DNA of 54,758 bases, taken from IMG/VR virus record IMGVR_UViG_3300025771_000034, positions 1-54,758 of that record, one strand, 5' to 3'. How positions within the stretch are numbered: position 1 is the first letter of the stretch; every line of letters starts with the position of its first letter. Made by a program: the position numbers and the translations under genes. This DNA comes from a virus. Below, piece by piece: positions 24,701 to 34,801 of the stretch. The notes under the pieces are model-generated. The model saw nothing but the letters and a program-made list of their open reading frames with translations. It did not search any database and had not been told where the DNA came from.

Positions 24701-26083
24701 CCTTGCATAATCAGCTACAATACTTCCAAATTCGCCATCAAAAGTATTCGACTCAGTTAATATATTGTCAAAGTTGACAATGTTAACGTTTCCGTTTGAA
24801 ACAGTTAGGTATCCAACTGGAAGGCCATTTTCATCAGCGGAGAGGGACTTTGCTATATCAAACGATTCCACATAGTCTGACATATTGACAAGCAGCCTTG
24901 GAGATACCTCAATAATATCAAGTGGTGCTGATGGGGCATTCATTGTTTTTACAACTATTCTTATGCCATTAGTTCTATCAAACTCTCTATATGTTTTTTT
25001 ACCATTCAACTCATAAAAGTATGGATTAACTGGCTTTGATATTGTTCCATTTTTTTCTATAACATCTTCTTCATATAATGACCATCCATACTCTAATAAA
25101 AAGTCGTCCCAATCTGAACCATTCCAAATTTTTAATTTACCATTTGGCAAATTATCATCATTGACAACATATGCATCTCCGAAAATATTACCAATATTTG
25201 GCAGTAAAGTTTCTACTGAGTAGTCAATAAACCTAAAAACCCCTATATATTCTTTTGGAACTTTTATTCCATAAAAAATTTCAACGTGTCCATCTTTTGG
25301 AACTATTGGACTTCCGTCAGACCTTCTCGTATTTTCATTGAATTCAATAATGTCAATCCAATTATTTTTTTCATCAAGAGATTGTATCTTCCATGATGCT
25401 GGTACCGTAGCATTTGAATAATTATAAAGTGGATCAGATATAACCGTATCATTTGAAAGTCTAATAGATCCAAGATTTACCGATCCAACATTTGTTTGCA
25501 TTTTGATAACAAGCCTGTTAAAGTTAATTGCTTCTTTGTAAACAATAAATGGACATGCATCTGTCATAGCATAACCCGCAATAACTGGTTGTGATGGAGA
25601 AGATATTCCTCTTTCTACACCATCCTCATTCCTATATGAGGTCCAATATTTAAAGTAATCTGACCTTGAAGGCATATAATATCTTGGACGCTCTGCAGAC
25701 CTTACGTTATCAAAAAACTTGCCATTGATAAATCTTAATTTATTAATTCCTGATCTTGGTCTAAATGGTAAAAAACAATCTCCTAAAGAATAATACAAGT
25801 CTTTACTTTTATCTACAACTTTAAATGTATTTTCATCATCTGTGTCTGAATATTCTTTATAAGAAATGTCTGCTTCTGTATAGTAGTTTCCAAAGTCAAA
25901 CTTATCATATGTAGATATTGGCTCTAAGAATTGACCATCATTACCAAAAGGTCTGTATCTATAGTTCCCTATTCTAGAAATATTTTCTAGATCATTTAGA
26001 TTAAACTCTGCAAGAATAAAAGAAGAAATTTTTAGCGTGTTGTTATTTTCTATTGCATCTAGGAGGTCTTCATCATAAAACAT
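21785..26083 (-). CDS. large minor tail/baseplate protein
   Basis: 1432 residues, the second largest protein here. The first 400 residues are beta-rich with repeated aromatic turns. About 430-600 includes an ILQRLAQATQTAMFFDEYNNF stretch like the hub domains of phage tail proteins. Residues about 960-1150 (YFSIQSLDM ... GYYFEIVAL ... LRFYLYINNILIKVVDD) look like a concanavalin A/LamG-type jelly roll. The C-terminus LQLGDIVTIDYTLPDG ... FYINDIVYSK resembles the end of baseplate hub proteins. It probably forms the tail tip. No hydrolase catalytic motif is evident to me. Confidence 0.65.
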   Translation of the reverse strand: MFYDEDLLDAIENNNTLKISSFILAEFNLNDLENISRIGNYRYRPFGNDGQFLEPISTYDKFDFGNYYTEADISYKEYSDTDDENTFKVVDKSKDLYYSLGDCFLPFRPRSGINKLRFINGKFFDNVRSAERPRYYMPSRSDYFKYWTSYRNEDGVERGISSPSQPVIAGYAMTDACPFIVYKEAINFNRLVIKMQTNVGSVNLGSIRLSNDTVISDPLYNYSNATVPASWKIQSLDEKNNWIDIIEFNENTRRSDGSPIVPKDGHVEIFYGIKVPKEYIGVFRFIDYSVETLLPNIGNIFGDAYVVNDDNLPNGKLKIWNGSDWDDFLLEYGWSLYEEDVIEKNGTISKPVNPYFYELNGKKTYREFDRTNGIRIVVKTMNAPSAPLDIIEVSPRLLVNMSDYVESFDIAKSLSADENGLPVGYLTVSNGNVNIVNFDNILTESNTFDGEFGSIVADYARQNTKFVFYETILDVNGSDKYIPIKTLYAEIFPRPSGGDSVISVPLRDLFFKLETTNAPSLLSQETTLTYAVATVLDYIGFSNYLFKNITEENDPILPFFFIEPNISVAEILQRLAQATQTAMFFDEYNNFIVMSKEYLFPSETDREIDFVLSGNNSPLANIESIDSSETKIINDGRIDYTIRYIQRSVSTLKSSFLLDEERTYKYKPVLLWEVSATEQTKTVNEASKDSSGYTLGAMALNNDLSINPPSVVNREMVNNVIDVGESIYWIPRFQGYLYANGEIIRFDAVEFAVPGTETPTVWISNNQEYQKYFSSLPFNGKIYPTGRIRIFSEPYYETINGTTFLKNGEVRIHGRGQFGTEITNHSAGLPEYWSNNTNTYGVRTASEYLFTTTPTENISYPEISSTKRVESDAVNEIARKSKRNGIIKNFMSSKTFVDGLVNDLRTTESGTLQSSALVFKGPAPEQSIPNHRDLISYIYKDLSSNFSFRSFGTRMRIIGEPDFNYGQIANGSSNYFSIQSLDMQDSTSVSGGSGGMGIMVDTDSGSGYYFEIVALTERNLEKHYTFDADGNESSVIHNILFYKINKNASSESSLNGKAIPTKLWGGLSTITVDSGLFVGQDRLAITENSTVYDLNIEYEILSGGALRFYLYINNILIKVVDDSDPLPIKTNTCLFVRSSSECMFENIYAIDDLVAKNSNDNIIPDTSIFDNNGIRTNEFLKKYAMSGIIQSTYLSNIGPDTNTKYRAYFEEFGTIMRECAHFNIKYDQAFPSFYSVIAKTFINDRGYTVSGFYGGSYEAEFLVFNAADKALVLDETTGNYLRILGVTFTQNTSQSLTVDDYFNKISNFSDPQYQGNEIVSPQINLEKYNQIKSSRSKYGNKEFSLDSMYIQSQDFAENIMGWIIDKTMRPRREATIRTFPMPHLQLGDIVTIDYTLPDGVEYVDSSTRFYINDIVYSKMLGEITQTLKVVEI

Positions 26084-26664
26084 TATACCTCCTCAAGCGT
26101 TACTGATATGTTCCAAAGATCGTGATTTGTTCCGCCTCTTTTTATTATAGAGCTTTCACATGAGGCAAAGTATACTTGAACAACTTCGTTATATTCATTA
26201 AGATGTTGGTATGGCAATACATTAAATTCGTTATATTTGTCATAGGCAAGAAGCATATAGAATGAACCTTGATGGTTTTCATACCAATCAACTAGGTCTA
26301 CCCCGCCTGCTGCAAGATCAACAACATAATCCTCTACGCTATTTGTCAATTGACCACTAGCAGAGAATACAGGAGAATTTGAAAATGCACGGGATGGAAA
26401 CATTTCCCAGGACCATGAATATGTTTTCTTATCTGCAATATGATATGAGCGCATTGTTCCATTAATCATTCTTCTTCTATTTTCTATTCTTTGTTTTTGA
26501 ATAGATATTTCAGAACGATTATGATCGGAAAGGATTAAGAAGTCATCAAATTCTGTCCCAGATGGTACATATTTAGCATTGCTAGTTTCATATGCATCTG
26601 CCCAGACAATGGCTTGTGGTCTTGCATATTTAGACCTGCCAGCCATATATACACTATCAGCCAC
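26083..26664 (-). CDS. distal tail protein
   Basis: 193 residues directly after the tape measure gene, the usual place of the distal tail protein that joins tube and tip. RPQAIVWADAYETSNAKYVP and SYSWSWEMFPSRAF are characteristic-looking stretches, and the C-terminus ends in a beta strand (LWNISVTLEEV). I recall similar minor tail proteins in actinophages. It overlaps the tape measure gene by eight bases and the 1432-residue gene by one. Confidence 0.65.
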   Translation of the reverse strand: MADSVYMAGRSKYARPQAIVWADAYETSNAKYVPSGTEFDDFLILSDHNRSEISIQKQRIENRRRMINGTMRSYHIADKKTYSWSWEMFPSRAFSNSPVFSASGQLTNSVEDYVVDLAAGGVDLVDWYENHQGSFYMLLAYDKYNEFNVLPYQHLNEYNEVVQVYFASCESSIIKRGGTNHDLWNISVTLEEV

Positions 26665-29600
26665 GGGTATTGTATCCTCTTAGTCTAGTATTTTCAGTCA
26701 TCTTAATCTTCTTCATTACAGCATTTGCAACATCATCTGGATTCATATCTGAGCCATTTAGTGTTACATTTACATTATAATTATACATTGATCCAGATTC
26801 TGATGCACTACCATTGGGCATTGGCTGTCTAAAATTAACTCTTGGGAATACTTGACCATTAAGAGATTGAAGAAAGTTTCCATATGTCTCTGCTACTGGC
26901 TTACGAACTACAAATTCTCCAGGAGTTAGCATGGCAGGAACACTATCAAGCATTCCATTTCCAGGAACCCATGATCCAGAAGCGAACTTCTTCATTTTTC
27001 CACCATACATAAATCCTGGGGGTGTTTCTCTAGAACCTCTATAATTAACAGATCCACCAAACATAAGTTGCTTGATTTTCCCACCATACATAACAGTTGC
27101 TGCTCTACCAATATTATTAGCAATAATAGCCCACTCTCTTGCCCTAAATCCTGACGTATCTCCTTGTGCTGCACGATTTACAACGCTTTGAATAACTGAG
27201 TCTGCAGGAGTTTTTGTTTCATACCATGTTTGAGCCTTTGTATCTGCTACTGTAACAGGTTTTCCTGCGGCAATGTTAGCTTGTTGTAGTGTTCCAGGCG
27301 TTGTTACTCCAGGAACTGGTGCTGCTGGTGCTGGTGCTGGTGCTGGTGCAGAATATGACGTAGCATTCTGCTGTTTAATTCTGTTAGCAGCTGCTAATCT
27401 TTCATTTTGTTCATCAATTGCAGCATTCAATTTTCTTTGATCTACTTCAGCAAGTTCAAGCTCTGCTCTAAGCATAGCTAGTTGATTATTACCAAGCTTA
27501 TATTTATCTTCAAGTCTTGCAGCCTCTTCATTAATAAAAAACTGAGTATTGTAAATCTGATCTTGAATATCTCTTTGCTCAAGTTGCAGTCTCTTGATAT
27601 CTTCTTCAATGACCTTCCTTCTATCCTTGGCTTTATTAATCTTGTCGTCAATGTTTTCAATCTCTTTTTGTTTTTTCAACTCAAGCATGGATCTTTGATC
27701 TTCTCTTCTTTGTGCAGCAAGCTCCGATTGAAGCTGCATCTGTGCTCTTGCAGCAGCAGCAATATCACCACTAGATAGTGCATCGGCAACGTCTAGGCTC
27801 TTTTCTTTTAGAGCAATTATCTTTTCTTCTTTTTCAAAAATTTCATCAAGTGCTTCTATCTGGTTATCATATGTTTCTTGAATAGTTTCTTTTTGTTCTT
27901 CAAGCCTGGTTATTTCTTCATCAATTGGCTCAAGTGCCCTTTGTCTTAGCTCTATTTCTCTAGATTTTAGTTCGTTTTCTCTTTCATAAACCTCAAGCAG
28001 GTCTTCATGGTTGTCTACCTTTTCTTCAGCATAAAGGGCAGACATTGTTTCATTCTTATTTATATTTTCAAGAAGCTCAATTTCATATTTAAGTCGATTA
28101 ATATTTTCTTGTCCTTGAAGTTGCTGTAGTCTTAATTGTGCTGGATCTTGCATAGCAAGTGTAAGTATTTCTAATTCTTCAAATAGACCAACAAACTTAC
28201 TTAATTCTTCTGTTGAGTAGTTTGCTGCTCCAGCAATTTGAGATATAGCAACTGCCGCTGATGGCGCAATTCCTTCAGACATTAATTCTAAAGCATAATT
28301 AGCAGCCTTGACTTGATCGTCCAGACTTCCAAGCTCTGTATTAAACTTGGTAAACTGATCAGACTCTTCATTTAAATCTAATTGTTCTTTTGCAAATTTT
28401 TCAACTGAATTAGTTGCCTTTTGTAACAAAGAGTTTTCTTCTCTAAGCTGTTTAATTCTTCCTGTATTTCTTTCTGACTTTTTCTTTTGTCTTTCTTGTC
28501 TAATAATGTCTTTGTTTATTTGAATTTGATCTCTATATGCCTTTGTTTGTTCAGCTATTATTTCTACTTCTTCTATAGACCTTCCCTCTGCAACAAGAGA
28601 CTTCCTATAGTCTAGATCCTCTCTTTGATTCTGCAACTGATTTGCGAGAGTAAATGGAAGAGCCATTGCTTCTGCAGCAAGTTGTGCAGACCGATCTGCT
28701 ACAAAATTAGCATATGCCCCCTTGACTTTATCAAGACCGCCCCTAATTAGTTTAAGACCTTTTTCTCCTTGTGATCTAAGATATTCAAGAAATTCTGGGG
28801 CAAAGGGTCCAGAAATGAATTTCTTAAACCCTCTTTGATTACCTAATTTAGACATTCCTGCAAGCATTTTTTGTGATGCTTGAGCTTGTTCTTTAAGTTG
28901 TTGGAAAAGAGTTTTTTCTTTTTGTCCATTACCGCCAGGTCCTGTTCTTGTTCCACTATCTGCTAGATTTATCCTAGAAGTTTGTTGTGCAGCTTCTAAG
29001 ATTTGTATTGCATTCCTAACCCTCTCTTTTGCTAATTGATTAGCTTTTCTATCAAGTGCTCCTCCACCACCTACGCCTCCAAATTCTGCCATAGATTCTT
29101 CAAGTGCTGATAGTGCTTCAATTGCTTGCTCAAGTTCAACATATGCTTGAATTACAATAACTTTGTCTTCTACCTTAAAATCGTTAAAATCTTTCATTCT
29201 TGCAAGTAATTTACCAAAAGCTGTGTTAGCATCGGTTTGAGTCATTCCTTCTTGAACCATTATTTGAACTGCAGCCTTTTTAACAATTTCTGGTTTTGTT
29301 GAATCTAAATCAGCCATTGCTTTTCTTATTTTTATTACTTCATTTGCCAACTCTTCTGGGCTTGCTAATTCACCATTTTTATTTGTATTAGCTTCAATAA
29401 AAGCTTTAACATTTATTTCTTCTGGTAGTTTTAATAATATAGAGGCACTATTAGCAATATCATCTGCAAGTGGACCAAATTGTTTTAAGTCTTCTCTGTT
29501 AGTAATATCTATACCAAGTTTGAACTGCAAGTCTTGTGGAATTTTAGAAATTTCTTTTGCATAACCAGTTAATCTTGAAAGTGGTGTATCAGTAATATTT

Positions 29601-32600
29601 GCATAATTAATTATTGAGGTTGCATATTTACCAAATACTTTTTCTGCTTCTTCCATATCTGAAACTATTGCTTCAGTTGTACCTTGTTCTAAAGCTTCTT
29701 GATATTTACTGCTTTCTCGAATACTGTTAGCAAAATTATCACCAAATATACTTGCTAATTTTTCTGAGTCAGATAGCATTGTGTTTTGTTGTTCTGGAGT
29801 TAAAAGATCAAAATTCATAAGGAAGTCATATCTTACTGTCCCGTCCTCTGGAAGAGAAGATATTAATCTTAATAATGAAATTAAATCTCCACCAGAAGAT
29901 TCAAAATTAACCGCAATATCTCTAACATCAGACTCATTACCAGATGTTATGAGTGATGATATTGCTTCTGATGCAGCAGTTGACCTTAGTGCTTCAAAAG
30001 GAAGTTTTCCTAAATCTATTTGAGCACTATATATATCAAATAATTCGCCAGCACCTGAAGATATTTCTTCTAAGATGGACTTCATATCTTCAAAATTTAT
30101 TTCTCCTTGTAAACCAAGTGCTGCAGATATTAGTTCATTTTGATCAATTGTTGATGCTTGACCAGTTTTAGCTGCAGTTTCTCTTCCAACTTCTTCTACT
30201 GTTACAGCAGTCATCTCCATCCCAGGACCAGTATACTGGTCTACAACTTGAGGGATTTCTTCTGTAGTTACTGGCTCTCCGCTTCTTAAACGACCAGTTA
30301 TTGATTCTAATTCTTTAACCTGATCTTCTGTATATATTCCAGCAGAAGAAACTTGCTCAATAACTGCTTGCATTGTTGCGCCCAAATCATTTGTTTTATC
30401 TAGTGCAAATTGAATTGCCTCGCTATAATCACTTTGAGCCTTTGTTGTTTTTTCAATAATTAATTGAAGTTCTTCATACCCTATATCACCAGCAGCGAAC
30501 TGCTCTCTAGCTAACGCTTCTGCATTAGAAAAGTCTTGAATTATTTGTGTTGCAGCACCTATTGTTTTAGAAGCTTCTTCATGTGTAAGCGTAGTTTCAT
30601 TTAGTGCATTTGACATAAGATCGGAAGACTTTGATATTCTTTTTTCAGCTAAATTAATTAGTGATTCTGGACCCTGACCTTGTTCAGATATTCTTGTTGC
30701 TACTTGAGTTCCTAAAACTGCATCACCAATTTCTATAGCAATGCCTTTTGCAAAAGCTTGAGCTGTTGTTTGATCTAGCATTCCCGCTGCTATTGCATAA
30801 CTTAAGTTATCAGAAAGTTTTTTAAATCTTTCTGCAGAGGTTGAATTTTTAAGATCTTCAATAAATGCCTGTCCCTTTTCTGAAGAAAACATGTTTTGAA
30901 ACTCTTGAGCATATTCATTTAGAATTTCTTTATCTTCTTTATTTAATGTAAGCTGTGCCCTTCTTTGTGAAGGCGTTTGTTGTCCCATTAATGCTGCCAT
31001 ATTGTTCAAAGCATTTGCAGTTGCACCTAGATTTGCTCCAAATTCTGCAGCTTTACGAGAAGCGGTATCAACACCATCTCTCCACTTATAAAGTGCAACT
31101 CCAGCCGCTGTTGCCGCTGCTGTTACTCCAGCAATTGCGAGTCCAACTGGCCCCATGCCTGCAAGCATTGGAGCCATTGACAACAACATTCCTCCACCCA
31201 TCATTGCAGTTGATGCTACTTGATTTTGTGCAACGCCTGGAATCATCATTCCACCCATCATTGCCGTGCCCCCAAGCATGGATAGGCCCATTGCTCTTCC
31301 ACCCATCATTCCCATTCCACCAGAACGAGAAATACCAAGATTTCTTACTATTTGTCTTGCTTCTTTTCTAGCCATTCTTCTTGTTGGGAAGGGACCACTC
31401 TTCATTCCATTTGTACCCTCTGCATAAAAACCGTTTCTCTTATCTCCAACAACATCTCCTGCAGCGTAACCTCTAATGGTTCCATCATTGATAGCTTTAA
31501 GAAGGGCCATGTTAGATTGGGTAGCTTTTTTATTTACAACAAATTCCCCTGGGGTAAGCATTGCAGGAACAGTATCTTTGTTACCTACACCAGGAACAAT
31601 ATGCCCTCCTTTATTTGCATGAGCAAATTGAACACCTTTTATTCCAGGTCCTGTCACACTCTTATAACTATAATCTGCTCCTGGGGCAGAACCCAACTCT
31701 CCTCTTAATAGCCTTAAATTTACTGGCCCATCATCATCGTTTACCCATATATTAGCCTTATTTCTTCCATCTTTTATGTATTGTTTTTCACCGACACTAA
31801 TTATTGCCATTTCTTCTCGTTCTGTATCTATACCATCTTTTTTCTGTTTCTCGGTTAATTTTCTTATATGTCTTGATATTCTAATTCTTCCATCTGGCAA
31901 TAAGTCTGCCTTTATTAGATTCTCAGATCTATCAAAACCTGAGCCAAACTCTTGTTGAACATTCCTAGCTGAGTATTCCTTCTGCCTCAGACCAATTTCT
32001 TGATCTTGAAGTGTCATTTTTGCATCTATAACTGCTGGTTTTCTAATGGCATCAAGAAAGTCTCTACCATTAACACCTGATTCTTCTATTGCCTCCCTGT
32101 ACAAAAGTTTTATTCTGGTATCATTAACTTTAGTTTCTTCTAAACCGCTCAAACTTCTTTTAAAATTTTTAATAATCGTATCTGTATTCACAGTAGAATT
32201 TGGATTTCTTGAATTCCATGTTTGTGCTTGTTGTCTCAATACAACAAAAGAATCATATGTGTCATCATTTAAATCATCTAGTAGTTGTCTTGCTGTTGGA
32301 TTAGCATCAACATTTCCATCTTTTAATTGTTGATTATATTTTGAATGAAATCCTACGGAACCTCTCGTATCTGCATTAGTCGTAATTTCAAGCTCATTAG
32401 CAAGCGACCAGGCTCTTCTTTTTGCTGGTTCTGATATGTCACTTAGATTAAAATCATTTTCTAAAAATCTTTGTTGTTGATTTTGCCGTCCTTGTTGTCG
32501 TCGTGCTTCTGCTTGCTGCCAAGGGCTACCCTTGGACACTATTGGCATAATTGTCTGATTATTAATTGGAGGCTTTCTTCTAAACATTGATAGCAGCCTA

Positions 32601-34801
32601 GCAACTATTCCACCAGCAAAGTATCCTGGAACCTTTCCACTTTCATTTATCTGCCTAAGCAAAGGTAGGTTATCTTGTGTTGCCTGCTTATTGACAACAA
32701 ATTCACCAGGGGTGAGCATTGCTGGTACTGTGTCTGTATTTCCTGAACCTGGAATTGTACCGCCGCGATTTCTTCTAACCCTTGGACCTCTTGTACCTGC
32801 TGCTCCCATTGCTGCAGCACTTGTACCAAACACAAGTTCATTCATCGCGGCTGTCTCACGCATTTGTTGTGTCAAAATTTCATATGCATAAGCAAGTTCC
32901 ATAACTGCTGCCTGAGCACCCTCACTTGCTCCAACCTGACCAAGTAGTGCGGCATTTACTGCCTCTGTAGATCCAGCCAATTGTTGAGATGCTGTTGCAG
33001 CATCAATTTGTTCTAGAGACATATAGTTTACAGACTGTGATACTGCATCAAATGCACCCTTAATACCGCCGCTCAAAAATCCTCTAAATGCTGAACCAGT
33101 TACTGCACCAAACTTTGTAAGTGTTCCAACAAGGTTTACCAACAAACCTAAGAACATTGTGCCTGCAGGTATTACGAGGCCAACAACAACTGTTGCCAAT
33201 CCAATAAACTTCTTAGCAAAATCTGGCAAGTTATTAAATGCATCTGCAATCTTTGACAAGAAATTAATAACTGGAATAGCAAGCTTAGTAAACATTTCAC
33301 CTATAGGTGCTATTGCCAACTGTAGTTTTTCCATTGCTGCAGTAAACTGAGTTCCTACTGCTTCTTCAATAGCACTAAGCTCTTTTTCTGCAGATGCCGC
33401 CATTTCACCAGCACTCATTCCTGTCATTTCAAGAACTCTGGCTGCCTGTGTTCCCTCTTTATTGATATTATCAAATAGTGCTGCTAGTCTTGCGTACTGG
33501 AACTTTCCAAAGATTTCTTCAATTGCCTGCTGTCTACTGAATTGATCAAGGGTGTCAAAGGCATCTGCTAGTGCTTGTACAGTACCCATCAGGTCGCCTC
33601 TGTTCGCCTGAATTATTGTATCTAAGGAAATGCCCATGCCTTGCAACTTTTCTTTAGCCTTGTCTGTAGGGTTAATTAATGAAGCAAGACCAGACTTGAG
33701 TGCCTGTGCACCCTGAGCAGCACTAACACCGCCTTCTTGCATTGCAGCAAGGAATGCAGCCAGATCTTCTACATCTCCACCAAGACCTTTAATTACTGGG
33801 GCAACGCGAGGGATTGCTCCAGAAAGATCTTGTAGAGTTACGACTGTTTGGTTTTCAACCATGTTAAGGAAGTTAACAGATTTAGCAAGCTCGTCACCAG
33901 AAAGTTTAAATGCATTCTGCAAAGAAATGGTTGTCTTTAGTGCCTCATTCTGTTCCATTTGGCCCAGGGTTGCAAGTCTGGTTGCCTGTGTTGTAGCATC
34001 AATCAGTTCTTGATTCTGTGCGCCTGCTGCGGCTGCCTCTGCAGCCAAACCAATAGTATCTTTTACGGCGATACCATACTTTGTATATTCTTTAGCAAGC
34101 TCTTTAACTGCATCAAGGTTGGCCTGCATTTCTTCTGGGGGAGTAAAGGCATCTCCATATACCTTTTTAAAGTTTACGGCTTCCTTTTCTAGCTCTCTAA
34201 ATGTCTTTCCTGCAACAGCACCAAAAATTGTAAGAGGAACGGTAAAACCAACCATAAGCTGGCGACCAGTCCACTGTGTATTCTTACCAAAATTAATCAT
34301 AGAAGTAGTTGCTTGATTAAGCATTGATCTATGAATTGCAAGTTTTTGAGCACTTACTGTTGCTGCATTATTAAATGCTTGAAGGGGTCTAATGGCAATT
34401 GCATCTCGCATACCATTTGCTGCTGCCCCTGTAGCAACAAATTGTGTTTGAAGTGCTGCTGCTCTTGTTTCTGCTAAAGATAGTGCGCTTGCTGCTGCTG
34501 CGCTATTTTTAAGAAACTTAGCACTAAAGAACTGCCCCAGAGTTCCTTGACCTTTTGCCAATGTTTTGTCAAGTTTGCCTGCGGCAGTTTGCATTCTTAC
34601 TGTTTCAGCAGTAAAGAATCTAGATGCATTGACAAGCTCCATGAGATTGTCTTTTGCATTTCTCATTGCGGTTGCTTGAACAGCAGAACCCTTTGTTAGG
34701 GTAGAATTAAATGCATTTAATTGTGATTGAAGTCTTTTTAGGCCAGCAGCGGCCTCACTGGTATTAATATCAACATTAATACGAGCATTAGCATTAGCCA
34801 A
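26657..34801 (-). CDS. tail tape measure protein
   Basis: 2714 residues, far the longest gene, just after the frameshifted chaperones. The N-terminal third carries a TP901-type core (about 170-500, with GRQLMVGFTVPLTIFGAVAG at its start). Membrane-like segments are near 530-560 and 1157-1237 (Met/Gly/Ala-rich). Long coiled-coil stretches lie near 2100-2450 (many E/K/Q/R runs). Three copies of a DTVPAMLTPGEFVVNK-type motif occur near 684, 1070 and 2615. Tail length scales with this protein, so a long flexible tail is expected (roughly 0.15 nm per residue would give about 400 nm). It also may help DNA cross the membrane. Confidence 0.95.
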   Translation of the reverse strand: MANANARINVDINTSEAAAGLKRLQSQLNAFNSTLTKGSAVQATAMRNAKDNLMELVNASRFFTAETVRMQTAAGKLDKTLAKGQGTLGQFFSAKFLKNSAAAASALSLAETRAAALQTQFVATGAAANGMRDAIAIRPLQAFNNAATVSAQKLAIHRSMLNQATTSMINFGKNTQWTGRQLMVGFTVPLTIFGAVAGKTFRELEKEAVNFKKVYGDAFTPPEEMQANLDAVKELAKEYTKYGIAVKDTIGLAAEAAAAGAQNQELIDATTQATRLATLGQMEQNEALKTTISLQNAFKLSGDELAKSVNFLNMVENQTVVTLQDLSGAIPRVAPVIKGLGGDVEDLAAFLAAMQEGGVSAAQGAQALKSGLASLINPTDKAKEKLQGMGISLDTIIQANRGDLMGTVQALADAFDTLDQFSRQQAIEEIFGKFQYARLAALFDNINKEGTQAARVLEMTGMSAGEMAASAEKELSAIEEAVGTQFTAAMEKLQLAIAPIGEMFTKLAIPVINFLSKIADAFNNLPDFAKKFIGLATVVVGLVIPAGTMFLGLLVNLVGTLTKFGAVTGSAFRGFLSGGIKGAFDAVSQSVNYMSLEQIDAATASQQLAGSTEAVNAALLGQVGASEGAQAAVMELAYAYEILTQQMRETAAMNELVFGTSAAAMGAAGTRGPRVRRNRGGTIPGSGNTDTVPAMLTPGEFVVNKQATQDNLPLLRQINESGKVPGYFAGGIVARLLSMFRRKPPINNQTIMPIVSKGSPWQQAEARRQQGRQNQQQRFLENDFNLSDISEPAKRRAWSLANELEITTNADTRGSVGFHSKYNQQLKDGNVDANPTARQLLDDLNDDTYDSFVVLRQQAQTWNSRNPNSTVNTDTIIKNFKRSLSGLEETKVNDTRIKLLYREAIEESGVNGRDFLDAIRKPAVIDAKMTLQDQEIGLRQKEYSARNVQQEFGSGFDRSENLIKADLLPDGRIRISRHIRKLTEKQKKDGIDTEREEMAIISVGEKQYIKDGRNKANIWVNDDDGPVNLRLLRGELGSAPGADYSYKSVTGPGIKGVQFAHANKGGHIVPGVGNKDTVPAMLTPGEFVVNKKATQSNMALLKAINDGTIRGYAAGDVVGDKRNGFYAEGTNGMKSGPFPTRRMARKEARQIVRNLGISRSGGMGMMGGRAMGLSMLGGTAMMGGMMIPGVAQNQVASTAMMGGGMLLSMAPMLAGMGPVGLAIAGVTAAATAAGVALYKWRDGVDTASRKAAEFGANLGATANALNNMAALMGQQTPSQRRAQLTLNKEDKEILNEYAQEFQNMFSSEKGQAFIEDLKNSTSAERFKKLSDNLSYAIAAGMLDQTTAQAFAKGIAIEIGDAVLGTQVATRISEQGQGPESLINLAEKRISKSSDLMSNALNETTLTHEEASKTIGAATQIIQDFSNAEALAREQFAAGDIGYEELQLIIEKTTKAQSDYSEAIQFALDKTNDLGATMQAVIEQVSSAGIYTEDQVKELESITGRLRSGEPVTTEEIPQVVDQYTGPGMEMTAVTVEEVGRETAAKTGQASTIDQNELISAALGLQGEINFEDMKSILEEISSGAGELFDIYSAQIDLGKLPFEALRSTAASEAISSLITSGNESDVRDIAVNFESSGGDLISLLRLISSLPEDGTVRYDFLMNFDLLTPEQQNTMLSDSEKLASIFGDNFANSIRESSKYQEALEQGTTEAIVSDMEEAEKVFGKYATSIINYANITDTPLSRLTGYAKEISKIPQDLQFKLGIDITNREDLKQFGPLADDIANSASILLKLPEEINVKAFIEANTNKNGELASPEELANEVIKIRKAMADLDSTKPEIVKKAAVQIMVQEGMTQTDANTAFGKLLARMKDFNDFKVEDKVIVIQAYVELEQAIEALSALEESMAEFGGVGGGGALDRKANQLAKERVRNAIQILEAAQQTSRINLADSGTRTGPGGNGQKEKTLFQQLKEQAQASQKMLAGMSKLGNQRGFKKFISGPFAPEFLEYLRSQGEKGLKLIRGGLDKVKGAYANFVADRSAQLAAEAMALPFTLANQLQNQREDLDYRKSLVAEGRSIEEVEIIAEQTKAYRDQIQINKDIIRQERQKKKSERNTGRIKQLREENSLLQKATNSVEKFAKEQLDLNEESDQFTKFNTELGSLDDQVKAANYALELMSEGIAPSAAVAISQIAGAANYSTEELSKFVGLFEELEILTLAMQDPAQLRLQQLQGQENINRLKYEIELLENINKNETMSALYAEEKVDNHEDLLEVYERENELKSREIELRQRALEPIDEEITRLEEQKETIQETYDNQIEALDEIFEKEEKIIALKEKSLDVADALSSGDIAAAARAQMQLQSELAAQRREDQRSMLELKKQKEIENIDDKINKAKDRRKVIEEDIKRLQLEQRDIQDQIYNTQFFINEEAARLEDKYKLGNNQLAMLRAELELAEVDQRKLNAAIDEQNERLAAANRIKQQNATSYSAPAPAPAPAAPVPGVTTPGTLQQANIAAGKPVTVADTKAQTWYETKTPADSVIQSVVNRAAQGDTSGFRAREWAIIANNIGRAATVMYGGKIKQLMFGGSVNYRGSRETPPGFMYGGKMKKFASGSWVPGNGMLDSVPAMLTPGEFVVRKPVAETYGNFLQSLNGQVFPRVNFRQPMPNGSASESGSMYNYNVNVTLNGSDMNPDDVANAVMKKIKMTENTRLRGYNTRG

